From contig JADZEE010000080.1 of the NCBI GenBank assembly GCA_020850735.1, forward strand, positions 62,001-126,000: 64,000 nucleotides of DNA, written 5' to 3'. The stretch's first letter is position 1; every line of letters starts with the position of its first letter. Of the stretch, positions 45,279-55,106 are shown one piece after another. The stretch comes from Gammaproteobacteria bacterium. GTDB taxonomy: Bacteria > Pseudomonadota > Gammaproteobacteria > JADZEE01. A program made the translations under genes and the position numbers. Below the pieces are notes generated by a model. That model did no database searches, was not told the origin of the DNA, and saw only the letters and a list, made by a program, of their open reading frames with translations.

Positions 45279-46040
45279 GTGCGTTTCGCGTCGCTCGGCA
45301 GCGGTAGTCGTGGCAATGCGCTGGTCGTCGAGGCTGGCGGGACCCGGGTGCTCATCGACTGCGGTTTTTCCGTGCGCGAGACCGAGCGGCGGCTCACCCG
45401 GATCGGTATCGATCCCGCCGGTATCGACGCCATCCTGGTCACGCACGAGCACGGTGATCACGCCGCGGGTGTCGGCGCCCTCGCGCGTCGTTACCGGCTG
45501 GCGGTGTGGTCGACCGCGGGTACCGCACTGGCGGCGGCCCCGATGTTCGGCGCCGTCGAAGCCGCCACCTTCGCCAACCACGCCGAATTCGTGCTCGGCG
45601 CCCTCGCGGTGGAGCCGGTGCCGGTACCGCACGATGCGCGTGAGCCCTGTCAGTTCATTCTCAGTGACGGCGACTGCCGGCTGGGCGTGGTCACCGACGT
45701 CGGCAGGGCGACGCCGTACCTGTGCAGCGCGCTCGGCGGCTGCGACGCGCTGGTGCTGGAATTCAACCACGACGAGGCCCTGCTGGCCGCCGGTGCCTAC
45801 CCGCCGTTGCTGAAAGCCCGCGTCGGCGGCGATCTCGGCCACCTCAGCAACCGTCAGGCCGCCAGCCTGCTCGCGCAGGTGGACACCTCGCGGCTGCGCC
45901 ATTTCGTCGCCGCCCATCTGTCCGAACGCAACAATACGCCGCAGCTGGCCCGCGATGCGGCGGCCGGGGCGCTCGGCTGCGCCCCCGGGTGGGTGAGCGT
46001 CGCCGACCAGGATACGGGCTTCGGCTGGCGCGAGCTGTGA
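45279..46040 (+). CDS. Metallo-beta-lactamase fold hydrolase, YycJ-like
   Basis: A 253-residue metallo-hydrolase of the YycJ/WalJ type. The start MRFASLGSGSRGNALVV is characteristic, the zinc motif is VTHEHGDHAAGV (HxHxDH), and later ligands sit in LVVEFNHDE-like ALVLEFNHDEALL and VAAHLSERNNT. Members are thought to be exo- or endonucleases in mismatch repair or cell-wall-linked regulation, but most are uncharacterised. The GTG at 45279 is favoured by family start. In pseudomonads this gene lies between bamC and purC; here purC is missing and the gene converges on der, with 31 bases between stops. Confidence 0.88.
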   Translation: MRFASLGSGSRGNALVVEAGGTRVLIDCGFSVRETERRLTRIGIDPAGIDAILVTHEHGDHAAGVGALARRYRLAVWSTAGTALAAAPMFGAVEAATFANHAEFVLGALAVEPVPVPHDAREPCQFILSDGDCRLGVVTDVGRATPYLCSALGGCDALVLEFNHDEALLAAGAYPPLLKARVGGDLGHLSNRQAASLLAQVDTSRLRHFVAAHLSERNNTPQLARDAAAGALGCAPGWVSVADQDTGFGWREL

Positions 46041-46042
46041 CC

Positions 46043-46062
46043 GCGGCCGCCGTGACGGCCGC
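46043..46062. terminator. Short hairpin between the MBL-fold gene and der
   Basis: GCGGCCG (46043-46049) pairs perfectly with CGGCCGC (46056-46062) over a six-base loop, in the 31-base gap between convergent stops. There is no T-run on the plus side and only a weak A/T stretch further on, so its role as a terminator is plausible but not proven. Confidence 0.45.
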
Positions 46063-46071
46063 TGTCCCGCC

Positions 46072-47457
46072 TCAGGGTTTTACGTGGCGGATCAGCCGCC
46101 GGCGCTTCTGCTGCTGGCGGTGGGTGAGCGGATTTCGTTTGCCTGCGTATGGATTGGCGCCCTGACGGTACTCGATACGCACCGGCGTGCCGGTCAGCTT
46201 CAGGGCTTCGCGAAAGCAGCGCTCCAGGTACCGGGTGTAGGCAGCCGGCACGGCGGCGACCTGGGTGCCGTGGATGATGATGAGCGGCGGGTTGTGGCCG
46301 CCGAGATGCGCGTAGCGCAGCTTGATCCGGCGACCGCGCACCAGCGGCGGCGGGTGCGCAAGGACTGCCTGCTCGAGGATCCTGGTGAGCCGGGCCGTGG
46401 GCACCTGTACGAACGCGGAGGCGCGCGCCGCGGCAATGACGGGGAACAGATCACCGACGCCGCTGCCGTGCAGGGCGGAGATGAAGTGGCGCGGTGCGTA
46501 CTGCACGAAAGCGAGACGCCGGTCCAGCTCGCGGCGCACCGCGTCCCGGTCCTGCACGGTGAGCCCGTCCCACTTGTTGACGGCGATGATGAGCGCGCCA
46601 CCGCGTGCCGCCGCCAGACCGAGCAGGCTGGCGTCCTGTTCGCTGATGCCTTCGCGCGCGTCGAGCACGATGATGGCGACTTGCGCGGCGTCGAGCGCCT
46701 GCAGGGTTTTCAACACGGCGAGCTTCTCGATCTGATCCTGGACGCGCGCGCGCCGGCGCACCCCGGCGGTATCGATGAGCACGAAACCGGTACCGTCGCG
46801 TTCGAACGGTACGGCAATGCTGTCGCGGGTCGTACCGGGTCGATCGGCGGTGATGACCCGCTCCTCGCCGAGCATGCGATTGACCAGCGTCGATTTGCCG
46901 ACATTCGGGCGGCCGATCACCGTGACCCGGATCCGCTCGCCGTCTTCCGCGCCGTCCCCGGCCGCCGCCGGCGCGGCGGCGGCGGTGGCCGTTGCGAGCC
47001 GGTCCAGACCGCGCTTGTGGGCGGCGCTTACGGCGATGGGGTCGCCAAAGCCCAGGGCGTGAAAGTCGGCGGTTGCGACGGGGGCATCGAGACCCTCGCT
47101 CTTGTTCGCCACGATCAGCACCGGTCTGCCGAGCGGACGCAGCTCGGCGGCGATCGCCCGGTCGGCCTCGGTGAGCCCGGCACGGGCGTCGACCACCAGC
47201 AGCACGACGTCGGCCATCGCAATGGCCTTGCGCGTCTGGACCGCGACGAGCGCGTGCAGGGTGTCGGTCGGTGTGATCAGTCCGCCCGTATCAACGATGA
47301 GGTAACCCGCCTCGCCGATCTGCCCGGTGCCGATCTGCCAGTCGCGCGTGAGCCCCGGCGTATCGGCGACGAGCGCGTCGCGACTGCGGGTGAGGACGTT
47401 GAACAGCGTCGATTTGCCGACGTTGGGCCTGCCGACGATGACCACTACCGGTTTCAT
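46072..47457 (-). CDS. der: Ribosome biogenesis GTPase Der (EngA)
   Basis: Essential GTPase for 50S subunit assembly. The 461 residues have the double GTPase layout: the first domain opens VVIVGRPNVGKSTLFN with DTPGLTRD and a NKSEG base motif; the second has VTVIGRPNVGKSTLVN, DTAGVRRRARV and NKWD. A KH-like domain of about 110 residues closes the protein. The start MKPVVVIVGRPNVG is the normal Der start. It is the last gene of the hisS-yfgM-bamB-der run, 76 bases after bamB. Confidence 0.97.
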   Translation of the reverse strand: MKPVVVIVGRPNVGKSTLFNVLTRSRDALVADTPGLTRDWQIGTGQIGEAGYLIVDTGGLITPTDTLHALVAVQTRKAIAMADVVLLVVDARAGLTEADRAIAAELRPLGRPVLIVANKSEGLDAPVATADFHALGFGDPIAVSAAHKRGLDRLATATAAAAPAAAGDGAEDGERIRVTVIGRPNVGKSTLVNRMLGEERVITADRPGTTRDSIAVPFERDGTGFVLIDTAGVRRRARVQDQIEKLAVLKTLQALDAAQVAIIVLDAREGISEQDASLLGLAAARGGALIIAVNKWDGLTVQDRDAVRRELDRRLAFVQYAPRHFISALHGSGVGDLFPVIAAARASAFVQVPTARLTRILEQAVLAHPPPLVRGRRIKLRYAHLGGHNPPLIIIHGTQVAAVPAAYTRYLERCFREALKLTGTPVRIEYRQGANPYAGKRNPLTHRQQQKRRRLIRHVKP

Positions 47458-47533
47458 GATTCGGTGCCGGTGCCGGCTCGCCGGGATTGACGTCGCAGCG
47501 CCCGGCGACCCGGGCAGGCTAAGCCTGCGCGCG

Positions 47534-48694
47534 TCAATACGGTTTGTAGGCCGCCAGCTCGCCGTCGGACGTGTAGGCGATCAACCGATGATCGGAAACC
47601 ACCGGCGGCGCGATGATCTTGCTCTTGTCCGTGCGCACCCGGGCGGCGAAGTCGCCGTCGGTTTCCTGCAACCAGTGCAGGTAGCCCTCTACGTCGCCGA
47701 CCACGACGTAGTCGGTCACGATCGCCGGCGCGGTGAGCAGGCGGTACTTGAGGTTCTCCTGCTTCCACAGCGAGGTGCCGTTGCGGCGATCGAGCGCCCA
47801 GATGACACCGTTCTCGTCCGTGACGTACATCCGGGTCACATCGACGGCGAGGCCGGCCGCCGAAGAGATGTCACGGGCCCACTCGATCTCGCCGGTCGCC
47901 AGTGCCAGCGACGCGACCCGGCCCTGGAAGGTGGCGACGTACACCGAGCGCCCATAAACCACGGGTTCGGCGTCGATGTCGACCATGCGCTCGAGATCGG
48001 ACCGGCCTCGTGGCACGGCGATCTGGGTTTCCCACAACAACCGACCCGTGCGCAGCTCGAGCGCGACCAGGCGGCCGTTGTCGAAACCGGTCAGCACCAT
48101 GTCGTCGACCAGCACGGGCGGACTCGTGCCGCGCAGGCTCAGCACGGGCACGGTGCGGTCGTAGACCCAGATGCGCTCACCGGTCGCGGCGCGCAGTCCG
48201 AATAACTTGCCGTCACCGGTGCGGGCGACGACGATCCCGTCGCTCGAACGCGGTGCCGCGAGCACCTCGCTGCTCACCTGGGCGCGCCATCGTTCCTTGC
48301 CCTCGGCAGCATCGAGTGCGATGACTTCGCCCTTGCTGGTGCCGACCAGCACGAGGCCGTCGCCCACGCCGGGTCCACCGGCCAGCGGCGCGTCGGTGTC
48401 GGTGGACCACACGGTCCGCCCCTGCTCGATGTCCACGGCGGTGACCTTGCCCTTGCGCTCGGCGCAGTACACGGTCGCGCCATCGATGGTGGGCCGAAGC
48501 TCGACGAACAGCTCGTCGGTCCCAGCGCCGATGCCGCGCGACCACATACGTTCGATGCGCGTGGTCGGCGTGATCTCGGTGAGCGGGGTCGGCGGTGAGG
48601 CATTGTCCTCGTCCGCGAACAGGTTGCCGACCTTCTCCTTCATGCCACAGCCGTTCACGGCGAACGCGAACAGCACCAGCCACAGCGTCCTCAT
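47534..48694 (-). CDS. bamB: Outer-membrane protein assembly factor BamB
   Basis: Lipoprotein scaffold of the BAM complex. The 386 residues begin with a lipoprotein signal (LWLVLFAFAVNGC with the lipidated Cys near residue 16), and the rest is an eight-bladed beta-propeller of PQQ-like repeats: LVLVGTSKGEVIALDAAEG, IVVARTGDGKLFGLRAATG, MVLTGFDNGRLVALELRTG, VYVATFQGRVASLALATG and MYVTDENGVIWALDRRNG. Its ATG overlaps the yfgM stop as ATGA. In this genome bamB sits between yfgM and der, as in other gammaproteobacteria. Confidence 0.96.
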   Translation of the reverse strand: MRTLWLVLFAFAVNGCGMKEKVGNLFADEDNASPPTPLTEITPTTRIERMWSRGIGAGTDELFVELRPTIDGATVYCAERKGKVTAVDIEQGRTVWSTDTDAPLAGGPGVGDGLVLVGTSKGEVIALDAAEGKERWRAQVSSEVLAAPRSSDGIVVARTGDGKLFGLRAATGERIWVYDRTVPVLSLRGTSPPVLVDDMVLTGFDNGRLVALELRTGRLLWETQIAVPRGRSDLERMVDIDAEPVVYGRSVYVATFQGRVASLALATGEIEWARDISSAAGLAVDVTRMYVTDENGVIWALDRRNGTSLWKQENLKYRLLTAPAIVTDYVVVGDVEGYLHWLQETDGDFAARVRTDKSKIIAPPVVSDHRLIAYTSDGELAAYKPY

Positions 48695-49344
48695 GGCGAC
48701 GTTTCGGGCGCGAGCACGGTACCGAGGTCATCGAGCTTGAGCTCCAGCAGGCTCGGGTCCAGCTGTTGTTTGGTGGCGATGTCGAGGCCGCGCTGATACT
48801 CGCGCCGGGCGTCTTCGCGCTTGCCCTGCGCCACCAGAATGTCGCCGCGCAGCTCGTGATAGGCGCTCTGATCGGCCAGCGCCGGCAGGTCCTGCACGCG
48901 TGTCCACGCGCTGTCGGCATCGCCGCGCCCGAGCTCCAGGCGGGCGAGCCGCAAGCGCGCCACCGTGGCGATCTCGACCGGCCGCGGGTGGTTGAGCACC
49001 GACTGCAGGTGGGCTTCGGCCTCCGCAGGCTTGCCGGCGTCGACCGCCAGGCGCGCCAGCATCAAGGCCGCCAGGCTGCCGTAAGCCCGGTCGCTGGCGT
49101 CGGTGACCAGCTTGTGCGCCAGCGCCTGCGCGCGGTCGCTGTCGTTGCCGAGCGTGCTGGCGATCAAGTCCTGGTAGCCGATCGAGGCCTGCACGGCACG
49201 ACCGGCCTGGTACGCCTGCCAGTACCGCCAGCCGAACAATCCACCCAGTCCGAGCACGAGGCCCACGACCACGGCCAGGCCGTTGTCGCGGCACCAGCGC
49301 TTGATTGCTTCGAGCTGTTCCTGCTCGGTTACGTAAACGTCCAC
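48691..49344 (-). CDS. yfgM: YfgM-like translocon-associated TPR protein
   Basis: Inner-membrane protein of 217 residues that in E. coli binds SecYEG and PpiD and hands secreted proteins to periplasmic chaperones. A short cytoplasmic start (YVTEQEQLEAIKRWCRDNG) precedes a single membrane helix LAVVVGLVLGLGGLFGWRYW, then a periplasmic TPR domain (GNDSDRAQALAHKLVTD, ALMLARLAVDAGKPAEAEAHL, LRLARLELGRGDADSAW). It lies 60 bases after hisS and overlaps bamB by four bases. Confidence 0.93.
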   Translation of the reverse strand: MDVYVTEQEQLEAIKRWCRDNGLAVVVGLVLGLGGLFGWRYWQAYQAGRAVQASIGYQDLIASTLGNDSDRAQALAHKLVTDASDRAYGSLAALMLARLAVDAGKPAEAEAHLQSVLNHPRPVEIATVARLRLARLELGRGDADSAWTRVQDLPALADQSAYHELRGDILVAQGKREDARREYQRGLDIATKQQLDPSLLELKLDDLGTVLAPETSP

Positions 49345-49404
49345 GCTCCAGCCTCCAGCGCCCGCGGTGCGCGGGCCGAATCGCGATTATACCCGTCGTT
49401 GCCT

Positions 49405-50679
49405 TCAGCCCCGCGCCCGGGCGAGCAGGGACGGAAGCTGTACCTCGAGGTGCTGCTGCGCCAGCGTTTCCTGTGCCGCCTCGCGGCGCAGGAACTTCGC
49501 CGTCACGGTGCCGGCGCCCAGCTCATCGTCCCCCAGCACCAGCGCGATGGCGGCGCCGGAGCGGTCGGCGCGTTTGAACTGAGCCTTGATCCCGCCACCG
49601 CCGCAGTGAGTAGTCAGGCGCAGATCCGGCAGCGCCGTGCGCAGCCGTTCGGCCAGCGCCAGCGCCGCCAGCACGGCCGGATCGCCGACGGCAATCAGAT
49701 ACACGTCGCAGCCCTGTCCGGGTCCGACCTGTCCGAGCAGGCTGATCAGCCGTTCGATGCCCATGGCGAATCCCACCGCCGGCGTCGGGCGACCACCGAA
49801 CTGCGCCACCAGCCCGTCGTAGCGGCCGCCGGCGCAGACCGTGCCCTGGGCGCCGAGGGCGGTGGTCGTCCACTCGAACACGGTGCGCGTGTAGTAGTCG
49901 AGCCCGCGCACGAGGCGCGGGTTGAGGACGAACTCGACGCCGGCGGCCGCGAGCATCGCCTGCAGTGCCTGAAAGTGTGCTCGCGAGTCGGTATCGAGCG
50001 TGGATTCCATGGTCGGGGCGGCCGCGATCAGTTCGGCGAGCGCAGGGTTCTTGCTGTCCAGGATGCGCAGCGGATTGCGCTCGAGACGGCGCTGGCAATC
50101 GGCGTCGAGCGCGGCGCGGTGGGCGCTGAAATAAGCGTGCAGGCGCTCACGGTAGGCCGCGCGTGACGCGGGCGTGCCCAGGGAGTTGAGCTCCAGGCGC
50201 ACGGCGTCGATGCCGAGCTCGCGCCACAGGCGCGCGGTGAGCAGGATCATCTCCGCGTCGATGTCGGGCCCGGCGAGGCCGAAGGCTTCGGCGCCGATCT
50301 GGTGGAACTGCCGGTAGCGGCCCTGCTGCGGCTTTTCGTGGCGGAACATCGCTCCCGCGTACCACCAGCGCTGCACCTGATTGTGCAGCAGGCCATGCTC
50401 GAGACCGGCGCGCACGCAGCCGGCAGTACCCTCCGGCCGCAGGGTGAGACTGTCGCCGTTGCGGTCGATGAAGGAGTACATCTCCTTCTCGACGATGTCG
50501 GTGACATCGCCGATCGAGCGCTCGAACAGGCTCGTGGCCTCCAGCAAGGGCAGGCGGATCTCGTCGTAGCCGTAGCTTTCCAGGATCCGCCGGGCGGTGG
50601 CCTCGAGGTGCCGCCACACGGGCGTTTCCTGCGCCAGGATGTCCTTCATGCCACGTATGGCCCGAATGTCTTTTGACAC
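49405..50679 (-). CDS. hisS: Histidyl-tRNA synthetase
   Basis: Charges tRNA-His. The 424 residues are of normal length for a class II HisRS. Motif 2 ([24 protein letters not shown]), the histidine-specific [15 protein letters not shown] and [13 protein letters not shown] loops, the motif 3 region [10 protein letters not shown], and the anticodon-binding tail are all present. The start is GTG at 50679 ([13 protein letters not shown]). In most relatives ispG (gcpE) lies between rodZ and hisS; here the space between them is 86 bases and holds no gene. Confidence 0.97.
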   Translation of the reverse strand: MSKDIRAIRGMKDILAQETPVWRHLEATARRILESYGYDEIRLPLLEATSLFERSIGDVTDIVEKEMYSFIDRNGDSLTLRPEGTAGCVRAGLEHGLLHNQVQRWWYAGAMFRHEKPQQGRYRQFHQIGAEAFGLAGPDIDAEMILLTARLWRELGIDAVRLELNSLGTPASRAAYRERLHAYFSAHRAALDADCQRRLERNPLRILDSKNPALAELIAAAPTMESTLDTDSRAHFQALQAMLAAAGVEFVLNPRLVRGLDYYTRTVFEWTTTALGAQGTVCAGGRYDGLVAQFGGRPTPAVGFAMGIERLISLLGQVGPGQGCDVYLIAVGDPAVLAALALAERLRTALPDLRLTTHCGGGGIKAQFKRADRSGAAIALVLGDDELGAGTVTAKFLRREAAQETLAQQHLEVQLPSLLARARG

Positions 50680-50765
50680 CGTCGGTTCCGTGCTCTGCGG
50701 GGCGATCAGAAAAGGACGTTATCTTAGTTTGCCCGGCGGGCCGGCGCCCGCCGGGGCGGGACGGA

Positions 50766-51698
50766 TCAGGGCAGCGCGCTCGCACCGCCGGCGTCGAGTC
50801 GCAGCCGTGCCACGCCTTCGTTGCTGTAGGGTCGCAGGTCCAGCGGCGCGCCGTTGAAGCTCGCGCCGACGTGTGTGGAGTTGCCGATGACGGCCCGCAG
50901 CGGGGTACTGCCCTCGACCTCGATACGGTGCCCGGCGCGCGCCAGGTTGTAATAGAGCCTGGTCCCTCCGGCGTCGCTGACCTCGATCCAGGCGTCGGCG
51001 TCGGTGGTGAGCGTCAAGCGGCCCTGTCCCGCCGCGGGAGGCGGCGCGTCGGCCTCGCTGTCGGCGACCGGCGCCACGGCCAGCAGATCTGCACCGACTG
51101 ACGCTGCCTGGGTGCCGGTCGCGTCGGCTTCGAACGGCGCCGGCGGCGGTGCGGGTGAGTCCGGATTGACGACCACGCGATAAGCGTAACCGAGCGCCGA
51201 CGGGCGCAGCTCGCCGACCGGTTCGTCGACCGGCGCCGGTGCCGGCGGTACGGGCGGCGGCGCGGCCGTGCCGGTGACATCCTTGTCGGCGAACCGGGCC
51301 TGCCACCACAACACCGGCAGTACGACCAGCGCGAGGGCGAGCAGATAGGTCACGAACTTCACCGGCCGGTCGCCGCTTTGCGCCTGCTTGGGTGGTTTGG
51401 CGCTGGTCGGCCGTAACGCCGGCTCCGCGCCCATGCCACCGAGCGTCGCCAGCAGGGGCAGCGGATCGACGCCGACGTGGCGGGCGTAGGCACGCACGTA
51501 GCCACGCGCGTACGTCGGTGCCGGCAGGTCGCCGACGCGATCCGCCTCGATCAGCTCCACTACCCGCGGGTCGAGCCGGATCTGCTGCGCGACCGCTTCG
51601 ACGGTCAGCTTTCGGGCTTCACGTGCCGCGCGCAGTGTCGCGCCGGAGGACTGCGTCGCGGGCGGATCGTCGCCCTGCCGCTCGCCCGGTCTGGTCAA
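50766..51698 (-). CDS. rodZ: Cytoskeletal protein RodZ
   Basis: Membrane protein that links MreB to the cell-wall machinery and sets rod shape. The TTG at 51698 gives 310 residues and overlaps the pilW stop as TTGA. The N-terminal helix-turn-helix domain reads GATLRAAREARKLTVEAVAQQ, IELIEADR-like VVELIEADRVGDLPAPTYARGYVRAYAR in pieces. A single membrane helix VKFVTYLLALALVVLPVLWW follows, then a Pro/Ala-rich periplasmic linker and the C-terminal DUF4115 beta domain (LTTDADAWIEVSDAGGTRLYY). No ispG follows it, unlike the usual order. Confidence 0.94.
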   Translation of the reverse strand: MTRPGERQGDDPPATQSSGATLRAAREARKLTVEAVAQQIRLDPRVVELIEADRVGDLPAPTYARGYVRAYARHVGVDPLPLLATLGGMGAEPALRPTSAKPPKQAQSGDRPVKFVTYLLALALVVLPVLWWQARFADKDVTGTAAPPPVPPAPAPVDEPVGELRPSALGYAYRVVVNPDSPAPPPAPFEADATGTQAASVGADLLAVAPVADSEADAPPPAAGQGRLTLTTDADAWIEVSDAGGTRLYYNLARAGHRIEVEGSTPLRAVIGNSTHVGASFNGAPLDLRPYSNEGVARLRLDAGGASALP

Positions 51699-52453
51699 GA
51701 TCCCCCCGATTCCTGCAGCATGCGGGCCTCGTCGGAATCCGGGAAGCGCGAGCGCAGCAGCAGCGCGTATCCGCCCGCCGTATCCCGGTCCCCGAGCGCG
51801 CGCTCGATACGCACGCCCATCCACAGCGTCTGCGCGGTGTGGTCGGCAACCTCCAGATAGCGCTGCAGGTAGGCGCGCGCGGACAGGTGTTCGCCGGCCT
51901 CCAGGCTTTGGCGGCACATTTGCAGCAGCGCCGGCGCGAACTTCGGTTCGAGTCGCAGCGCGTCCCGAAAGCGCTGTTCGGCCGTGGCATTGTCGCCGCG
52001 GGCGAGCGCGCAAAGGCCCGCATTCGTATGCGCCACGGCGGGTGCGCGATAGAGCGGATTGGCGAGCGCGCGCTCGAACATCGACATGCCTTCGTCGTAA
52101 CGTCCCTGCTGGCACAGGAACTGACCGTAATTATTGAGCACGGATGAGTCGTTCGGCGCGAGAGCGGCCGCATCGCGAAAGTGTTTTTCCGCCTTCGCGT
52201 TGTCGCCCAGACGGTTGTAGAGAATGCCCAGGGTCGAGTGCGCCGGCGCGTAGTTGCGGTCGTAATCCAGCGCTTTTTCCAGTCTGTTCATGGCGGTCTC
52301 GAAGTTGCCCTGGCGCATGTACTCGGCTGCCATCTGCACGTGCAGTTCCGCCAGCTTTTCCGGGTCCTTGTCGCGGTTCCTGGCACCGGGTTGCGTGGCG
52401 CAGCCGGCCAGTGCGATGGCCGCCAGCCACACCGCGATGCGTACTGCCGTCAC
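51695..52453 (-). CDS. pilW: Type IV pilus biogenesis/stability lipoprotein PilW (PilF)
   Basis: An outer-membrane-facing lipoprotein pilotin for the PilQ secretin. 252 residues from the GTG at 52453, which overlaps the rlmN stop as GTGA. The signal [18 protein letters not shown] ends in a lipobox LAGC. About six tetratricopeptide repeats follow: [80 protein letters not shown] and [21 protein letters not shown] later helices. It lies between rlmN and rodZ as in other gammaproteobacteria with type IV pili. No other pil genes are in the window. Confidence 0.94.
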   Translation of the reverse strand: MTAVRIAVWLAAIALAGCATQPGARNRDKDPEKLAELHVQMAAEYMRQGNFETAMNRLEKALDYDRNYAPAHSTLGILYNRLGDNAKAEKHFRDAAALAPNDSSVLNNYGQFLCQQGRYDEGMSMFERALANPLYRAPAVAHTNAGLCALARGDNATAEQRFRDALRLEPKFAPALLQMCRQSLEAGEHLSARAYLQRYLEVADHTAQTLWMGVRIERALGDRDTAGGYALLLRSRFPDSDEARMLQESGGS

Positions 52454-53541
52454 GCGGGCAGCTCCTGCAGCCGCCGATGGCGCGCGCTGCGCGCGAGGAC
52501 CTGGCCGACGAGCTGGCCACAGGCAGCGTCGATATCGTCGCCACGGGTCTTGCGGGTGATTGTCATGATGCCTGCCTCGATCAGTATGTCGCGGAAGCGG
52601 TTGACCGTCTCCGGCGCGGGGCGCCGGAACGGCGCGCCCGGAAAAGCATTGAAGGGGATCAGGTTGACCTTCGCCGGCACGTGCGCGAGCAGCCGAACCA
52701 GCTGGCGGGCGAGCGCGGGCGAGTCGTTCACGCCTTCGAGCATCACGTACTCGAACGTGATCGGTGCGCGTCCGTCGCGCTCGGCGAAACGCCGGCAGGC
52801 CGCCATCAGCTCGCCGAGGGGATAGCTGCGATTGATCGGCACGAGCTCGTCACGCAACGCGTTCTCGGGCGCGTGCAGGGAAACGGCGAGGCTGCAAGGG
52901 CTCGCGTCACGCAGGCGGTCGATGCCCGGGACGATGCCCGCGGTGCTGAGGGTCACTTTGCGGCGGGCGATGCCGTAGGCGTTGTCGTCCATCATGATGG
53001 CCATGGCCGTGACGACGTTGTCGAAATTCAGGAGCGGTTCGCCCATGCCCATGAGTACGATGTTGGTGATGACACGCGTGCCGTGTCCGGAGTGTCCCAG
53101 GGCACGAGCCGCGATGCGGACCTGGCCGATGATTTCGGCGACCGCGAGGTTGCGGCTGAAGCCCTGCCGGCCGGTCGAACAGAAGCGGCAATCGAGGGGA
53201 CAACCCGCCTGCGAGGAGATGCACAGCGTGCCGCGCGGGCCGTCCGGGATGAACACGGTCTCGACGCAGTTGCCGTCGGCGACCCGCACCACCCACTTGC
53301 GGGTGCCGTCCGCCGACTCGTGGTGCGAGACCACTTGCGGTTCGCGGATGCACGCCCCGGCGGCCAGCGTTTCTCGCAACGCCTTGCCGAGGTTCGACAT
53401 GGCGCTGAAGTCGTCGGCCCACTGCTGGTGGATCCATTTCAGCACCTGCACACCGCGAAAGGATTTCTCGCCGCGTGCGTCGAACCAGGCCTCGAGGCCG
53501 GCGCGATCGAATTCGAGCAGGTTGGTGGCGGAAGCGGTCAA
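52450..53541 (-). CDS. rlmN: 23S rRNA (A2503-C2) and tRNA (A37) methyltransferase RlmN
   Basis: Radical SAM enzyme that methylates A2503 of 23S rRNA and A37 of some tRNAs. The Fe-S motif is [13 protein letters not shown], and the sequence around it ([12 protein letters not shown]) fits the family. [14 protein letters not shown] and [12 protein letters not shown] hold further SAM contacts, and a Cys in the late block [11 protein letters not shown] is the methylated catalytic Cys of the family. The start most likely is the TTG at 53541 ([19 protein letters not shown]), giving 363 residues. It follows ndk by four bases. Confidence 0.95.
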   Translation of the reverse strand: MTASATNLLEFDRAGLEAWFDARGEKSFRGVQVLKWIHQQWADDFSAMSNLGKALRETLAAGACIREPQVVSHHESADGTRKWVVRVADGNCVETVFIPDGPRGTLCISSQAGCPLDCRFCSTGRQGFSRNLAVAEIIGQVRIAARALGHSGHGTRVITNIVLMGMGEPLLNFDNVVTAMAIMMDDNAYGIARRKVTLSTAGIVPGIDRLRDASPCSLAVSLHAPENALRDELVPINRSYPLGELMAACRRFAERDGRAPITFEYVMLEGVNDSPALARQLVRLLAHVPAKVNLIPFNAFPGAPFRRPAPETVNRFRDILIEAGIMTITRKTRGDDIDAACGQLVGQVLARSARHRRLQELPA

Positions 53542-53545
53542 GGGC

Positions 53546-53971
53546 TCAACGAGCGTGGATCTCGTCCTGCCCGAAGAAGAATGCGATCTCCGCCGCCGCC
53601 GTTTCCGGCGCATCCGAGCCGTGCACGGCGTTGTCGGGCATGCCGCCGGCGAAGTCGGCGCGGATGGTCCCCGCTACGGCGTTCTTGGGGTTCGTCGCAC
53701 CCATGATCCGGCGATTCTCTGCGATGGCGTTGTCGCCCTCCAGCACCATGGCCAGCACCGGTCCGGAGCTGATGAAGTCGACCAGCTCCTGGAAGAAGGG
53801 CCGGTCTGCGTGCACGGCGTAGAACTGTGCTCCCTGGGATGGTGTCAGCCGCAACATGCGGGCGGCCACGATCCTCAGACCATTGTGCTCGAAGCGGGCG
53901 ATGATGTCACCGATGTGGTTGCCGGCGACGCAATCGGGCTTGATGATGGACAGCGTTCGTTCGAGGGCCAT
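53546..53971 (-). CDS. ndk: Nucleoside diphosphate kinase
   Basis: Balances nucleoside triphosphate pools by phosphate transfer through a His. The 141 residues start [20 protein letters not shown], and the catalytic block [20 protein letters not shown] leads to the active-site His in [20 protein letters not shown]. It heads the ndk-rlmN-pilW-rodZ run. The 214 bases before it (53972-54185) should hold its promoter; no clear boxes are visible there. Confidence 0.97.
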   Translation of the reverse strand: MALERTLSIIKPDCVAGNHIGDIIARFEHNGLRIVAARMLRLTPSQGAQFYAVHADRPFFQELVDFISSGPVLAMVLEGDNAIAENRRIMGATNPKNAVAGTIRADFAGGMPDNAVHGSDAPETAAAEIAFFFGQDEIHAR

Positions 53972-54185
53972 GCGGGCTTGGTTTCCTGGGAAATGTTCTA
54001 AAACGGGCCGCGATTATATGGGCTTGCCGCGTCGCGGAAAACCTGTCGCGGGCGGGTCGTCCGGCCGCAGCGGGCAGGCGGCCCGCGGGAGAGGGTCGAA
54101 ATCGGGCGTTCGCGGCGACGCCCGCCCGGACGATTCCGGCACAAGCGAGGACCGTGTCGCAGCAGGCGCGGTGATTCACAGCCTC

Positions 54186-54506
54186 TCAGTCGTCGCGATC
54201 GTCGCGGACCTGCACCACTCCCTCGTGGACGCGCACGGGAAACACCGCGACCGGCTCGTAGGCCGGTGGGCACAGCGCCGCGCCGGTGCGCAGGCAGAAA
54301 CGGGCGCCATGGCGGGGACAGACGATCTGCTCGCCGTCGATCCGGCCGTCACCGAGGGGCGCGCCGTCGTGCGAGCACACGTCCTGAATCGCGTACCAGC
54401 GGCCGTTCGCGTTGACGACCGCGATCGCGACGTCGTCTATGGCGACGACCTTGCGGTTGCCCGGCGGCAAATCCTCGCAGCGGGCTACGTCCACCCAGTC
54501 GGACAC
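54186..54506 (-). CDS. Rieske 2Fe-2S ferredoxin-like protein
   Basis: A 106-residue soluble Rieske protein. The cluster ligands sit in CSHDGAPLGDG (CxH) and CPRHGARFCLRTG (CxxH), the pattern of bacterial Rieske ferredoxins and of NirD-type small subunits. There is no membrane anchor or signal peptide. The GTG at 54506 fits family length. It follows sufT by 26 bases at the end of the SUF operon; it may be a client or an electron carrier for cluster assembly. A Rieske gene at this point recurs in other SUF operons that I recall. Confidence 0.88.
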   Translation of the reverse strand: MSDWVDVARCEDLPPGNRKVVAIDDVAIAVVNANGRWYAIQDVCSHDGAPLGDGRIDGEQIVCPRHGARFCLRTGAALCPPAYEPVAVFPVRVHEGVVQVRDDRDD

Positions 54507-54532
54507 GGGAGCGGATACCTGTTCGTCGGGCT

Positions 54533-55102
54533 TCAGAACATGCCCGTCTGCAGACGGGCGGATTCAGACATCATGCTCGGATCCCAGGGCGGGTCGAACA
54601 CCAGGTCGATTTCCACTTCGGCGACACGCGGCACCAGGCGCAGCTTGGCGCGGATGTCCTCGACGATGATATCGCCCATGCCGCAGCCGGGCGCGGTCAG
54701 CGTCATGGCGACATAGACCCGGTAGCGGTGGCCTTCGTCGGTCGCCGTAATCGTTTCCACCCGGCAGTCGTACACCAGCCCCAGCTCGACGACGTTGATG
54801 GGGATCTCCGGGTCGTAGCAGGTGCGCAGCTGGTCCCAGACCAGCTCCAGTGCCTCGGTCTCGCTCATGTCGGGCCCGGCCACCGTGACCTGCTCCAGCT
54901 CCATGCCGAGGGCGTCGAGATCCCGGCCGGCGATGCGGGCGAGGTTACCGTTGACGTTCACGGTGACGCTGCCGCCGAGCGCCTGGGTGATGTAGACCAC
55001 CGTGCCGGACGGTACGGTAATGGGGGCACCCGAGGGGATCAGTACGGCGTCACAGTCGCGCGCCACGGTAATGGGTTCGTACAGGTCGATGTTGTCGCCC
55101 AT
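54533..55102 (-). CDS. sufT: Fe-S assembly factor SufT
   Basis: A 189-residue protein with a DUF59/MIP18 domain at the C-terminus, needed in some bacteria to mature Fe-S proteins under heavy demand. The first 80 residues (LIPSGAPITVPSGTVVYITQALGG, VNVNGNLARIAG) form the SufT-specific N-terminus. The DUF59 part has WDQLRTCYDPEIPINVVELGL and TLTAPGCGMGDIIVEDIRAKL with its conserved Cys, ending in EIDLVFDPPWDPSMMSESAR. It lies four bases after sufU in the operon. Confidence 0.94.
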   Translation of the reverse strand: MGDNIDLYEPITVARDCDAVLIPSGAPITVPSGTVVYITQALGGSVTVNVNGNLARIAGRDLDALGMELEQVTVAGPDMSETEALELVWDQLRTCYDPEIPINVVELGLVYDCRVETITATDEGHRYRVYVAMTLTAPGCGMGDIIVEDIRAKLRLVPRVAEVEIDLVFDPPWDPSMMSESARLQTGMF

Positions 55103-55106
55103 GAGC

